Source of the DNA: an uncultured Pseudorhodobacter sp.
GTDB lineage: Bacteria; Pseudomonadota; Alphaproteobacteria; Rhodobacterales; Rhodobacteraceae
NCBI GenBank assembly: GCA_913062925.1
Contig: CAJXWJ010000012.1
Span: 1-60,006 of the forward strand
DNA: 60,006 nt
Direction of reading: 5' to 3'
The notes under the pieces are model-generated. The model was not told the DNA's origin, made no database searches, and saw nothing but the letters and a program-made list of their open reading frames with translations. The translations under genes and the position numbers were made by a program. Shown piece by piece: positions 34,431 to 46,893 of the stretch. Numbering within the stretch: position 1 is the stretch's first letter; every line of letters begins with the position of its first letter.

Positions 34431-34990
34431 TGCGCAGGCTGGCGGGCATTGCGCTGGCCTTGGGGCTTTCGGCTTTGCCGCTGATTTTGGCGGCCCAGAC
34501 GCCCGAGGCGGCTTCGGTGCCGCCGGTGGCGATTGTGACGCTGGATCAAGAGCAGCTGTTTGCCGGCACGCTCTACGGCCAAGCCGTGCAAGCGCAGTTT
34601 GACGCCGAAGCTGCGGCTTTGCTGGCCGAGAATCGCAAGATTGATGCCGCCCTAGAGGCAGAAGAGCGGGCTTTGACCGATCAGCGCGCCACCATGAGCC
34701 CCGAGACCTTCCGCCCGCTGGCAGAGGCCTTTGACGAAAAGGCCAATGGGCTACGCAAAGCGCAAGAGGCCAAATCGCAAGCGGTCTCGCAGGCCCGCGA
34801 CGCGCGGCGGCAGGTGTTTTTCCGCTCAATCGGGCCGATCATTGGCGATTACATGGTCGAACGTGGCGCTGTGGCGGTACTGGATAAGGCCAGTATCATC
34901 GTATCGCTGGGCTCGATCGACATCACACAAGCGGTGATCGCGCGCATTGACAGCCAGCTTGGCCAAGGCCCCGAGGCGGTTAAACCCTGA
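34430..34990 (+). CDS. OmpH/Skp family periplasmic chaperone
   Basis: 186 residues with a signal peptide ([20 protein letters not shown]). The mature part has the short N-terminal strand [20 protein letters not shown] followed by a long charged coiled coil ([40 protein letters not shown]), the architecture of Skp/OmpH chaperones that hold unfolded outer-membrane proteins. It overlaps the bamA stop by one base (TGATG), placing it with its partner pathway. Confidence 0.88.
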   Translation: MRRLAGIALALGLSALPLILAAQTPEAASVPPVAIVTLDQEQLFAGTLYGQAVQAQFDAEAAALLAENRKIDAALEAEERALTDQRATMSPETFRPLAEAFDEKANGLRKAQEAKSQAVSQARDARRQVFFRSIGPIIGDYMVERGAVAVLDKASIIVSLGSIDITQAVIARIDSQLGQGPEAVKP

Positions 34991-35069
34991 GCGGTCAGCG
35001 GCTTGTTTTGGTCGCGACTTTTCGTTAGCTAGGCTTACTGACTATAAAGCCTTATCGACCGGAGACTTC

Positions 35070-35537
35070 ATGACTGACACGCTTGCACCGCCGCTCGAGG
35101 CAGATATCTCGCTGATCCAACGGATCATCCCGCATCGCTATCCGTTCTTGTTGGTGGACAAGGTGCGTGACATTCATATCAATAAGTCCTGCGTTGGTAT
35201 CAAGAATGTCACCTTTAACGAGCCGCAGTTTCAGGGCCATTTTCCCGGCATGCCAGTGTTTCCGGGGGTGATGATCATCGAGGCGATGGCGCAGACCTCG
35301 GGGATTTTGGTCGGGCTGTCGATGGACTTGGTCGACAAGCAAGCCAATGTTTTCTTTATGGGCGTTGATGCGGTGAAGTTTCGCCGCAAAGTCGTGCCGG
35401 GCGATGTGATGGAGCTGCATGTCACCGCGCTGCGCGGTGGCGGTCGGGTTTGGAAATTTGCTGGTCGCGCGCTGGTTGATGGCGAATTGGCCTGCGAGGC
35501 CGAGTTCATGGCCATGTTTGACGTTCCGAAGGCCTGA
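35070..35537 (+). CDS. fabZ: 3-hydroxyacyl-ACP dehydratase
   Basis: 155 residues from ATG 35070 with GGAG upstream. Dehydrates 3-hydroxyacyl-ACP in fatty-acid elongation. Hot-dog fold signature: [14 protein letters not shown] at the start and the catalytic region [20 protein letters not shown]. Its place before lpxA is typical: FabZ and LpxA compete for the same 3-hydroxyacyl-ACP. Confidence 0.96.
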   Translation: MTDTLAPPLEADISLIQRIIPHRYPFLLVDKVRDIHINKSCVGIKNVTFNEPQFQGHFPGMPVFPGVMIIEAMAQTSGILVGLSMDLVDKQANVFFMGVDAVKFRRKVVPGDVMELHVTALRGGGRVWKFAGRALVDGELACEAEFMAMFDVPKA

Positions 35538-35539
35538 GC

Positions 35540-36337
35540 ATGAGCATTTCGGTGCAGGCACGGATCCATCCTTCGGCCGTGGTCGAGCCAGGCGCTGTGA
35601 TTGGCGCTGGCTGCCAGATTGGCCCTTTTGTGCTGATCGGCCCCGAGGTTCGCTTGGCCGAGGGGGTCGAGGTGAAATCGCATGCGGTTGTCACCGGCTG
35701 GACCGAGATCGGTGCGGGCACGGTGATTTTCCCCTTCGCCTGTGTGGGCGAGGTGCCGCAAGATCTGAAATATGCTGGCGAGCGCACGCGGCTGATCGTG
35801 GGCGCGCGCTGCCGCATCCGCGAAGGGGCGACGCTGAACACTGGCACGGCTGGCGGTGGTGGTGTCACTCGGGTGGGCGATGATTGTCTGCTGATGACTG
35901 GCGCGCATGTCGGCCATGATGCGATCTTGGGCGATCGGGTGATCTTGGCCAATCAGGTCGCGATTGCGGGGCATTGCCAGATTGGCGATGATGTCATTAT
36001 TGGCGGGCTGTCGGGAATTCACCAATTTGTCCGCATTGGGCGCGGCGCCATCATTGGCGCGGTGACGATGGTGACCAATGATGTGCTGCCCTTTGGGCTG
36101 GTGCAGGGCCCGCGCGGGGTGTTGGACGGGCTGAACCTTGTCGGGCTGAAACGTCGCGGCGTTGATCGGAGCGATATCACCGCGATGCGCGCGGCCTTTC
36201 AGATGCTGGCGCAGGGCGAGGGGTCTTTTCTGGACCGCGCCCGCAAGCTTTCCGAAGAAACTGAGAGCGACTATGTGCGCGAGATGACTGATTTTGTGCT
36301 CTCTGCCTCGGACCGTTCGTTCCTGACGCCGAAATGA
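35540..36337 (+). CDS. lpxA: UDP-N-acetylglucosamine O-acyltransferase
   Basis: 265 residues. First step of lipid A synthesis: moves a 3-hydroxyacyl chain from ACP to UDP-GlcNAc. Left-handed beta-helix hexapeptide repeats are clear (IHPSAVVEPGAVIGAGCQIG, LANQVAIAGHCQIGDDVIIG). The catalytic His is in LMTGAHVGHDAILG. The C-terminal helical part is normal length. Two bases after fabZ; its stop overlaps the lpxI start. Confidence 0.96.
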   Translation: MSISVQARIHPSAVVEPGAVIGAGCQIGPFVLIGPEVRLAEGVEVKSHAVVTGWTEIGAGTVIFPFACVGEVPQDLKYAGERTRLIVGARCRIREGATLNTGTAGGGGVTRVGDDCLLMTGAHVGHDAILGDRVILANQVAIAGHCQIGDDVIIGGLSGIHQFVRIGRGAIIGAVTMVTNDVLPFGLVQGPRGVLDGLNLVGLKRRGVDRSDITAMRAAFQMLAQGEGSFLDRARKLSEETESDYVREMTDFVLSASDRSFLTPK

Positions 36338-37128
36338 GCCGGCTTGCCATCATCGCGGGGCGTGGCGCTTTGCCGGCGGCCTTGGTCGCGGCGCTGCCGC
36401 AGGCTCCGGTGATTTGCGCGCTTGACGGCTTTGCACCAGAAGGTCTGGCGGTGGATCTGGTGTTTCGGGTCGAAAGGCTGGCGCTGTTTTTGCGCAAGCT
36501 GGAAGATCTTGGCGTGACAGAGGTGATCTTTGCCGGTGCCGTGCAGCGCCCGCGTCTGGACCCTGCGCTGTTTGACCCGCAAACCGCACAGATGGTGCCG
36601 CGGCTGATGGCAGCGATGGCGGCGGGTGATGACGCCACATTGCGCGAAGTGATTGCGATTTTTGAGGATTTCGGCTTTGCCGTGGTGGGTGTTGAAACCA
36701 TAGCCCGCGATCTTTTGCCAAGTGCTGCGGTGCTGGCGGGGCAGATCACCGCGCAAGACGAGGCCGATGCTGCGCGCGCGGCAAGCATTGTTGCGGCCTT
36801 GGGGGCGGTGGATGTCGGCCAAGGCGCTGTGGTGGCGCAGGGCCTCTGTTTGGGCGTCGAGACGCTGGGCGGCACCGATGCGATGCTGGCCGCTGTGGCA
36901 GGCCTGCCGCAGGCGTTGCGGCCAAAGGGCGGGCTGTTTTACAAGGCCGCCAAGCCCGCGCAAGACCGCCGGATCGATCTGCCGACGCTTGGCCCTGCGA
37001 CGGTTGACGCGGTGGCCGCCGCTGGTCTTTCGGGGCTTTGCTTTCAGGCGGGCTCGGTGATCTGCCTTGATCTGCCCGAAATGCAGGCGCGCGCAGTTCA
37101 GCACGGCCTGCTGTTATGGGCGCGCTAA
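36334..37128 (+). CDS. lpxI: UDP-2,3-diacylglucosamine pyrophosphatase LpxI
   Basis: 264 residues. Hydrolyses UDP-2,3-diacylglucosamine to lipid X; LpxI replaces LpxH in alphaproteobacteria. Motifs: LAIIAGRGALPAALVAALPQ at the N-terminus, VIFAGAVQRPRLDPALFDPQ, and GGTDAMLAAVAGLPQ near the catalytic C-terminal domain. Coupled to lpxA (ATGA overlap) and overlapping lpxB by 13 bases, consistent with its biochemical place between them. LpxC and LpxD are not in the window. Confidence 0.92.
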   Translation: MSRLAIIAGRGALPAALVAALPQAPVICALDGFAPEGLAVDLVFRVERLALFLRKLEDLGVTEVIFAGAVQRPRLDPALFDPQTAQMVPRLMAAMAAGDDATLREVIAIFEDFGFAVVGVETIARDLLPSAAVLAGQITAQDEADAARAASIVAALGAVDVGQGAVVAQGLCLGVETLGGTDAMLAAVAGLPQALRPKGGLFYKAAKPAQDRRIDLPTLGPATVDAVAAAGLSGLCFQAGSVICLDLPEMQARAVQHGLLLWAR

Positions 37129-38246
37129 GGGTCTTTTTAATCGCGGGCGAGCCTTCGGGCGACCGTTTGGGCGCGGCCCTGATGGCGGGCCTGCGGGCTT
37201 TGCATGCCGATGTGGTGTTCAGCGGGGTCGGCGGCGCCTTGATGCAGGCGCAGGGGCTGCACAGCCTGTTTCCGATGGAAGAGCTGTCGGTGATGGGCAT
37301 CGCCGAGGTGCTACCGAAATATCGCCAGCTCAAACGCCGTATTGCCCAGACCGCTGAGGCGGCGCTGGCCGCAAGCCCAAGCGTGATGATCAGCATCGAC
37401 AGCCCCGATTTCTGCCTGCGTGTGGCCAAGCGCGTCAAGGCGCAGCGCCCTGATCTGCCGACGGTGCATTATGTCGCCCCCTCGGTCTGGGCGTGGCGGC
37501 CCAAACGCGCGGGCAAGATGGCGCGGGTGATCGACCATGTGCTGGCGCTTTTGCCCTTCGAGCCGCCCTTGATGCGCGCGGCGGGGATGAGTTGCGATTT
37601 TGTCGGCCATCCGGTGGTGGCCGAAGCCTTGGCAACGCCGGAAGAGCGGGCGCTTATGGCGGGCGAGGCGCCTTTGATCTTGGCGCTGCCCGGATCGCGG
37701 CGCGGCGAGGTTACGCGGCTGGCGCCTGTCATCGCGGAGGTTCTGGCGCAGATAAAGGTGGTTTACCCTGCGGCACGGGTGGCCTTGCCGACAGTGCGTG
37801 GCGTGGCCGATCTGGTGACCGATCTGTCGCGCGACTGGCCGATTGTGCCGCAGATCATCCAAGACCCCGCGCTGAAACGCGCAGCCTTTGCGGCGGCAGA
37901 TGTGGCGATTGCGGCCTCTGGCACGGTTTCGCTGGAACTTGCGGCCAATGGCTGCCCGATGGTGATCGCCTATGACATGCACCCGCTCACGCTCTGGCTG
38001 ATGCGGCGCGCGGCTTTGATTGATACCGTCACGCTGGTCAATCTGGTCTCGGATACCCGCGTGGTGCCCGAATTTATCGGCGCCAATTGCCGGGCTGATC
38101 TGATTGCCCCTGCGGTCTTGGCGCTGTTGCAGGGGGCGGGGGATCAGCAGGCGGCGATGGCGCTGACGATGCAGCGGCTGGGGCAGGACGGCACGCCGCC
38201 CGGCCTGCGGGCGGCACAATCTGTGCTGGATTTTCTGAAAATCTGA
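37116..38246 (+). CDS. lpxB: Lipid-A-disaccharide synthase
   Basis: 376 residues. Condenses lipid X with UDP-2,3-diacylglucosamine. GT-B fold features: FLIAGEPSGDRLGAALMAGL at the N-terminus, GVGGALMQAQGL, YVAPSVWAWRPKRAGKMARV and the C-terminal AASGTVSLELAANGCPMVIAY. Last gene of the envelope block. Convergent with mnmA, with only 13 bases between the two stops and no clear terminator. Confidence 0.96.
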   Translation: MGALRVFLIAGEPSGDRLGAALMAGLRALHADVVFSGVGGALMQAQGLHSLFPMEELSVMGIAEVLPKYRQLKRRIAQTAEAALAASPSVMISIDSPDFCLRVAKRVKAQRPDLPTVHYVAPSVWAWRPKRAGKMARVIDHVLALLPFEPPLMRAAGMSCDFVGHPVVAEALATPEERALMAGEAPLILALPGSRRGEVTRLAPVIAEVLAQIKVVYPAARVALPTVRGVADLVTDLSRDWPIVPQIIQDPALKRAAFAAADVAIAASGTVSLELAANGCPMVIAYDMHPLTLWLMRRAALIDTVTLVNLVSDTRVVPEFIGANCRADLIAPAVLALLQGAGDQQAAMALTMQRLGQDGTPPGLRAAQSVLDFLKI

Positions 38247-38259
38247 GCGAAAAAGCGCC

Positions 38260-39393
38260 TCAGCGCCCCTTCCAGATCCAGCCGCCGCCAAAAACGCGGC
38301 TGCCTTCGGCGGCGTAAAACACGCAAGCTTGACCCGCCGAGACGCCATCTTCGGGGTCCAACAACTCGACCGTGGCTTCAGTTGCCGAAATCGGCCGGAT
38401 CACCGCAGGGCGCGGCGGGCGGGTCGAGCGGACCTTGACGCTCAGATGCCATTCGCTGCGCGAGGTAAAGGGCTCGTCGCCCAGCCAATTGATCTCGCGC
38501 AGCGGAATTGTGCGGGTCGAAAGCGCCTCGCGGGGGCCGACGATGACATGGCGCTGCTCGGGGTCAAGGCGCACCACATACAAAGGATCGCCCAAGCCGC
38601 CAATGCCCAAACCCTTGCGCTGGCCAATGGTGTAATGGATGACGCCGCGGTGCTGGCCAAGAATATTTCCTGCCATATCAATGATATCACCCGGCTCTGC
38701 TGACCCCGGCCGCAGCTTTTCGATCACGGCTGCATAATTGCCATTGGGCACAAAACAGATGTCCTGACTGTCGGGCTTATCAGCCACCGACAGCCCGTAT
38801 TTCGAGGCCAGCGCCCGCGTCTCGGCCTTAGAGGCCAGATGGCCCAAGGGAAAGCGCAAATAGGACAGCTGCTCTGCGGTGGTGGAAAACAGAAAGTAGC
38901 TTTGGTCACGATTGGCGTCGCTTGCCATGTGCAATTCGGGCCCAGTGCCCATTTTGCGCTGAATATAATGCCCAGTGGCCATGCAATCGGCGTTCAGATC
39001 CTTGGCCGTGGCCAAAAGATCCTTGAACTTCACCCGCTCGTTGCAGCGAATGCAGGGCACGGGGGTTGCGCCCGACAAATAGGCGTCGGCAAATTCCTCG
39101 ATCACGGCTTCGCGGAAAGTGTTTTCATAATCAAGAACATAGTGCGGAAAGCCCATGGTCTCGGCCACCCGGGCGGCATCGTGAATATCGCGTCCAGCAC
39201 AGCAGGCACCCTTTTTTGCCAGCGCAGCACCATGGTCATAAAGTTGCAGGGTAACGCCCACGACATCATAGCCCTCTTCCGCCAATTGCGCCGCCACAAC
39301 CGAGGAATCAACCCCGCCGGACATCGCCACCACCACACGGGTGTCAGCAGGAGCCTTGGCAAAGCCAAGCGAATTCAAGGGCTGGTCAAGCAT
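38260..39393 (-). CDS. mnmA: tRNA-specific 2-thiouridylase
   Basis: 377 residues from ATG 39393. Thiolates U34 of tRNA-Lys, -Glu and -Gln. PP-loop [20 protein letters not shown]; catalytic Cys in [15 protein letters not shown] and in [12 protein letters not shown]-terminal beta-barrel with [11 protein letters not shown] start at 39423 (ten more residues, MRFRSS...) is possible, but the usual family start [11 protein letters not shown] favours 39393. Divergent from sciP. Confidence 0.95.
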   Translation of the reverse strand: MLDQPLNSLGFAKAPADTRVVVAMSGGVDSSVVAAQLAEEGYDVVGVTLQLYDHGAALAKKGACCAGRDIHDAARVAETMGFPHYVLDYENTFREAVIEEFADAYLSGATPVPCIRCNERVKFKDLLATAKDLNADCMATGHYIQRKMGTGPELHMASDANRDQSYFLFSTTAEQLSYLRFPLGHLASKAETRALASKYGLSVADKPDSQDICFVPNGNYAAVIEKLRPGSAEPGDIIDMAGNILGQHRGVIHYTIGQRKGLGIGGLGDPLYVVRLDPEQRHVIVGPREALSTRTIPLREINWLGDEPFTSRSEWHLSVKVRSTRPPRPAVIRPISATEATVELLDPEDGVSAGQACVFYAAEGSRVFGGGWIWKGR

Positions 39394-39525
39394 ATTTTTA
39401 TCCGGGGAACTGCGGAAGCGCATTGCGACGTAATATAGGAAAATTTGCGATACTCTCAACCCCCCGCTTTACCCTTGATTAAGCGTGTTCCGACATCTTC
39501 CGCAGATATGAAAAAGGAACCGCCC

Positions 39526-39804
39526 ATGTTTTTGAAGAAAGTCGAAGGTCTGCGTCAGGTCACGCTGCCCGATGGCAGCATCTTAAGCCGCGCCGATTTG
39601 CCCCCTGCAACCACGCGGCGCTGGGTGGCAAGCCGTAAGGCTGTGGTGGTCAAAGCGGTGCTTCACGGCATTCTGAGCGAGGCTGAAGCGCTTGAACGTT
39701 ACGCCCTCTCGGAAGAAGAGTTTAAACTCTGGCGCGAAGCGGTTGAAAAACATGGCGAAAAGGGCTTGCGCGTCACCTCTTTACAAAAATATCGGCAACT
39801 TTGA
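39526..39804 (+). CDS. sciP: SciP-type CtrA antagonist (DUF1153)
   Basis: 92 residues from ATG 39526, behind AAAAAGGAAC. A small HTH protein (LPDGSILSRADLPPATTRRW, KAVVVKAVLHGILSEAEALE, RYALSEEEFKLWREAVEKHG). SciP of Caulobacter binds CtrA and blocks its transcription activation. Here it lies 96 bases upstream of ctrA on the same strand, so regulator and antagonist may be co-expressed. Only SciP-like identity is seen; function in this organism is inferred. Confidence 0.85.
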   Translation: MFLKKVEGLRQVTLPDGSILSRADLPPATTRRWVASRKAVVVKAVLHGILSEAEALERYALSEEEFKLWREAVEKHGEKGLRVTSLQKYRQL

Positions 39805-39831
39805 GTTGTTTTTGCGTTTTTTTTCGTTCAG

Positions 39832-39848
39832 ATAACGGTTGGTTAACC
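39832..39848 (+). promoter_or_regulatory. Degenerate CtrA box upstream of ctrA
   Basis: ATAA (39832-39835), exactly 7 bases, then TTAACC (39843-39848) gives (A/T)TAA-N7-TTAACC, one base from the full CtrA consensus. It lies 53 bases upstream of the ctrA ATG, so CtrA autoregulation is likely. GGTTAACC is a palindrome. A T-rich stretch after sciP separates the two genes. Confidence 0.55.
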
Positions 39849-39900
39849 ATTGATCGTCAAAGTCGTTAATGAACAAAAACTGAAGCCGGAGCGCGGACTG

Positions 39901-40614
39901 ATGCGAATTTTATTAGTTGAAGATGATCCAACCACCTCGCGCAGCATTGAATTGATGCTGACCCATGCGAATTTAAATGTGTATTGCACTGATCTGGGCG
40001 AAGACGGCGTCGATTTGGCCAAGCTTTACGACTATGATTTGATCCTGCTTGACCTGAACCTGCCGGATATGTCGGGACATGAGGTGTTGCGGCAATTGCG
40101 TATGGCGCGAATCGAGACACCGATTTTGATTCTTTCCGGCGCTGATGACACCGAAAACAAGATCAAGGGCTTCGGCTTTGGCGCAGATGACTATATGACC
40201 AAACCCTTCCACCGCGAAGAACTGGTCGCGCGCATCCATGCAATTATTCGCCGCTCGAAAGGCCATAGCCAATCGGTCATTCGCACGGGTCAGGTCAATG
40301 TCAATCTTGATGCCAAGACCGTCGATGTGATGGGGGCCTCGGTGCATTTGACGGGCAAAGAATATCAAATGCTCGAGCTTTTGAGCCTGCGCAAGGGCAC
40401 GACGCTGACCAAGGAAATGTTCCTGAACCACCTTTACGGCGGCATGGATGAGCCAGAACTGAAGATCATCGACGTCTTCATCTGCAAGTTGCGCAAAAAG
40501 CTTGCCGAAGCAACCGGCGGGCAAAACTATATCGAAACCGTTTGGGGGCGCGGCTATGTGTTGCGCGATCCGCAGCCGGTCGCAGGGGCAACTCTTTTAG
40601 CCGCAAGCGCTTAA
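39901..40614 (+). CDS. ctrA: Cell-cycle/motility response regulator CtrA
   Basis: 237 residues from ATG 39901; an upstream in-frame TTG is not a credible start. Receiver domain: acidic pair E7-D8-D9, phospho-acceptor D51 in [10 protein letters not shown], and Lys in [11 protein letters not shown]. OmpR-type winged [41 protein letters not shown] and [11 protein letters not shown]. In Rhodobacterales CtrA is activated by the CckA-ChpT relay and governs flagella, gene transfer agents, c-di-GMP genes and others rather than viability. The C-terminus ends LLAASA; the Caulobacter degradation tail is Ala-Ala, so ClpXP turnover is uncertain. Confidence 0.96.
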   Translation: MRILLVEDDPTTSRSIELMLTHANLNVYCTDLGEDGVDLAKLYDYDLILLDLNLPDMSGHEVLRQLRMARIETPILILSGADDTENKIKGFGFGADDYMTKPFHREELVARIHAIIRRSKGHSQSVIRTGQVNVNLDAKTVDVMGASVHLTGKEYQMLELLSLRKGTTLTKEMFLNHLYGGMDEPELKIIDVFICKLRKKLAEATGGQNYIETVWGRGYVLRDPQPVAGATLLAASA

Positions 40615-40655
40615 CCGCGCGGGCGGACCTTGCCCATTTTGCGCGCGCAGCATAA

Positions 40656-44887
<4,232 letters not shown>

Positions 44888-44895
44888 ATCCCATT

Positions 44896-44951
44896 TTGTT
44901 CTCATATGTTCTCATAAAGTTCTTTACAGACTTCGAATCATATGAGAACAA
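44896..44951 (+). promoter_or_regulatory. Inverted repeat and GTTC half-site array
   Basis: TTGTTCTCATATG (44896-44908) and its exact reverse complement CATATGAGAACAA (44939-44951) flank a 30-base loop. Inside and around are GTTC at 44898, 44908 and 44919 and GAAC at 44946: four half-sites. The array may let LexA or another factor bind cooperatively, or form a hairpin in the leader RNA. Confidence 0.6.
44908..44922 (+). promoter_or_regulatory. LexA-type SOS box (GTTC-N7-GTTC)
   Basis: GTTC (44908-44911), exactly seven bases (TCATAAA), then GTTC (44919-44922) is the direct-repeat SOS operator established for Rhodobacter and Caulobacter LexA. It is 21 bases after the recG stop and 58 bases before the start of the small membrane protein gene. 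Seen directly in the sequence; regulation is inferred. Confidence 0.75.
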
Positions 44952-44979
44952 TAGGGCAACACAGCAAATGGAGGTCGCC

Positions 44980-45102
44980 ATGATTACCGAGATTACCGAA
45001 ATCCTGCACCGCTCGCGCAAGGCCATATTGGTTGATTCTGTCGGGGTGGTGTCCCTATTTGTTCTGCTTTTCGCCGGATTGGGAATGTCTGGCACGCTTT
45101 GA
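44980..45102 (+). CDS. Small single-pass membrane protein (40 aa) downstream of an SOS box
   Basis: ATG at 44980 follows GGAGG with 5-base spacing; an ATG at 44968 overlaps that ribosome site and is unlikely. The 40 residues start MITEITEILHRSRKAILVDS, a basic amphipathic stretch, and end with one hydrophobic helix (GVVSLFVLLFAGLG) and MSGTL. An N-in orientation is expected from the positive charges. Caulobacter SidA is a small SOS-induced inner-membrane protein that blocks division, and this one has a similar design and control, but I see no sequence match I can claim. Placed right after recG. Real gene likely; function open. Confidence 0.7.
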   Translation: MITEITEILHRSRKAILVDSVGVVSLFVLLFAGLGMSGTL

Positions 45103-45123
45103 GAACTGCCTGCGGTCTTGTTG

Positions 45124-45186
45124 ACCCGAACTGTCGCACCTGTCCCCAACGGGGTGCGGCGCGGCTTTGCTGCCGCCTCTTCGGGT
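45124..45186 (+). ncRNA. Candidate branched structured RNA or 3' UTR
   Basis: ACCCGAA (45124-45130) pairs with TTCGGGT (45180-45186) and encloses two hairpins: CGCACC / GGTGCG (45135-45140 with 45153-45158, containing CCCC-AAC-GGGG) and GCGGC / GCCGC (45161-45165 with 45172-45176). This is a three-way junction, followed 15 bases later by a strong terminator. It could be a small RNA or the stabilised 3' end of the small membrane protein mRNA. It lacks the conserved SRP GGAA-loop sequence and does not match any RNA family I know. Confidence 0.4.
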
Positions 45187-45201
45187 AAGAACGCCCCTTT
45201 G

Positions 45202-45236
45202 CGCCGCCATCTGCCAAGATGTGCGGCGTTTTTTTT
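45202..45236 (+). terminator. Strong intrinsic terminator after the SOS-linked gene
   Basis: CGCCGC-CATCT-GCCA-AGATG-T-GCGGCG followed by a T8 run (45229-45236). It stops plus-strand transcripts before the convergent IscU-like gene. Confidence 0.9.
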
Positions 45237-45668
45237 CTAAAGCCCGGTCAGCGCCTCGGCCGTTGCCTCAAGTGTCAGCAAGATCGAGGCGTGACGGTTC
45301 TTATAGTCGCGTGCAGGGATCAGCACTTCCAAGCCGTCGAAAGGTGCGGCTGGCACCGGACCGTTGTCTTTCAACATGGCGCGAAGCGCATCGCGGCCTG
45401 CTTCCACCTCGGCAAGGCTGCGGCCCAGAATGGCGCCCCCCACCACGGCTGCCGCGGCCTGACCTAAGGCACAGGCCTTCACATCTTGGGCAAATGCGCT
45501 GATCCGGCCATTCTCAACCCGCAGATCGACCGTCACCGTCGATCCGCACAGCGGCGAGCGTTTGCGCGCGCTTCCCATTGGTTCGGGCAGGCGGCCCAGA
45601 TGCGGAATATCGGCGGCCAGTGCAAGGATACGGCCGGAGTAGAGTTTGACAAGATCGCTATCGCTCAT
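45237..45668 (-). CDS. IscU/NifU N-terminal-like Fe-S scaffold protein
   Basis: 143 residues from ATG 45668. It resembles the IscU fold (DLVKLYSGRILALAADIPHL, SPLCGSTVTVDLRVENGRIS, DVKACALGQAAAAVVGGAIL). IscU has three cluster-binding cysteines; here only the first two equivalents (LCGS and ACALG) are seen, and the C-terminal one is missing. It may be a derived scaffold or a carrier. Divergent from hisI across 61 bases and convergent with the SOS-linked unit. Confidence 0.78.
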   Translation of the reverse strand: MSDSDLVKLYSGRILALAADIPHLGRLPEPMGSARKRSPLCGSTVTVDLRVENGRISAFAQDVKACALGQAAAAVVGGAILGRSLAEVEAGRDALRAMLKDNGPVPAAPFDGLEVLIPARDYKNRHASILLTLEATAEALTGL

Positions 45669-45729
45669 GGCTTTTCCTTCTCTTGTGGTCAAGATAAGCC
45701 GGAGACGAGGCAAGTCCAAGGAGAACCGG

Positions 45730-46086
45730 ATGAAATTCGACGCAAGCACACTAAAGTATGATGCCGCCGGCCTGATCCCCTGCATTGCGCAGGATCACGC
45801 GACGGGCGAGGTGCTGATGATGGCTTGGATGAATGCCGCAAGCCTAGAGCGCACGCTGCAAACTGGGGCCATGACCTATTGGTCGCGCTCGCGGGCGGCG
45901 TTTTGGGCCAAGGGCGAGACCTCGGGGCATGTGCAGCGCTTGGTCGAGCTGCGCTTGGACTGTGATCGTGATTGTCTGTTGGCTTTGGTCACCCAAGAGG
46001 GGCCGGCCTGCCATACCAACCGGCGCAGCTGTTTTTATACATCCGTGCAAGATGGCCAAGAGGTGGTGATTTCGCAGCCGCTATAG
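45730..46086 (+). CDS. hisI: Phosphoribosyl-AMP cyclohydrolase
   Basis: 118 residues from ATG 45730, with AAGGAGA upstream. Opens the purine ring of phosphoribosyl-AMP in histidine biosynthesis. Motifs: LIPCIAQDHATGEVLMMAWM, TYWSRSRAAFWAKGETSGH, ELRLDCDRDCLLALVTQEGP and the zinc cysteines including ACHTNRRSCFY. Monofunctional; the HisE pyrophosphohydrolase domain is absent, as is usual in alphaproteobacteria. Its 3' end overlaps that of gluQ by 6 bases. Confidence 0.96.
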   Translation: MKFDASTLKYDAAGLIPCIAQDHATGEVLMMAWMNAASLERTLQTGAMTYWSRSRAAFWAKGETSGHVQRLVELRLDCDRDCLLALVTQEGPACHTNRRSCFYTSVQDGQEVVISQPL

Positions 46087-46893
46087 CCCGATCAAGCGGC
46101 GAATATCGGCAGGGCTGGCCCCCTCGGCGCGATATTTCGAGACTGCGCGGGCGTCATCGCGTTTTGCCAGCCGCTTGCCCTGATCATCGCGGATCAGGCG
46201 GTGGTGGTGATACTTGGGCGTCGGTAGCCCAAGAAGGCCTTGTAAAACCACATGAATTTTGGTGGCCTCGAACAGATCTGCGCCGCGCGTGACCTCGGTT
46301 ATGCCTTGGGCGGCATCATCGACGACCACGGCAAGGTGATAAGAGCTGCCAATATCGCGCCGCGCCAGCACGATATCGCCCACGGTTTCGCAAAGATTTG
46401 TGGCGTCAAAGGCATAGGCACCGGCGGCAGGTCCGGTTTCGGTAAAGCCAATCTCGCCCAGCCGCGCCATTGCTTTTGCCATATCCAACCGGACAGCCCC
46501 CGCGCCCTGACGCCCGCGGCAGGTGCCCGGATAGATCGGCCCGTCGGGGCCGATGGCGCCCTCTTGCGGTGCAGAGAGTGCCGCAAGAATATCGCCGCGC
46601 GTGCAGTTGCAAGCATAGGTCAGGCCAAGATTTTCCAACAAAGTCAGCGCCTTGGCATAGGCCTCACGCCGCTGCGATTGTCGCATCACCGGCTCAGGCC
46701 AAGCAAGCCCCAGCCAAAGCAGATCCTCATAGATCGCGGTCTCCCAGATGGGTTTGCAGCGCGCGGTGTCGATATCTTCGATCCGCAGCAAAAACCGGTC
46801 GCCGCGCTCTGCCGCAGTCAAAGCGGCAAAGGCGTGGCCAAGGTGCAGCGGCCCGGTGGGCGAGGGCGCAAAGCGGGTTACGCGTCCAGCCAT
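46081..46893 (-). CDS. gluQ: Glutamyl-Q tRNA(Asp) synthetase
   Basis: 270 residues, a GluRS paralog without the anticodon-binding domain. Activates glutamate and attaches it to queuosine in tRNA-Asp. HIGH-like motif [20 protein letters not shown], a Cys set (CNC ... YPGTC) that fits the zinc site of GluQ-RS, and the KMSKS-like [13 protein letters not shown]. The short length separates it from GluRS. Overlaps trmFO by 16 bases; both are tRNA-modification genes. Confidence 0.93.
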   Translation of the reverse strand: MAGRVTRFAPSPTGPLHLGHAFAALTAAERGDRFLLRIEDIDTARCKPIWETAIYEDLLWLGLAWPEPVMRQSQRREAYAKALTLLENLGLTYACNCTRGDILAALSAPQEGAIGPDGPIYPGTCRGRQGAGAVRLDMAKAMARLGEIGFTETGPAAGAYAFDATNLCETVGDIVLARRDIGSSYHLAVVVDDAAQGITEVTRGADLFEATKIHVVLQGLLGLPTPKYHHHRLIRDDQGKRLAKRDDARAVSKYRAEGASPADIRRLIGL

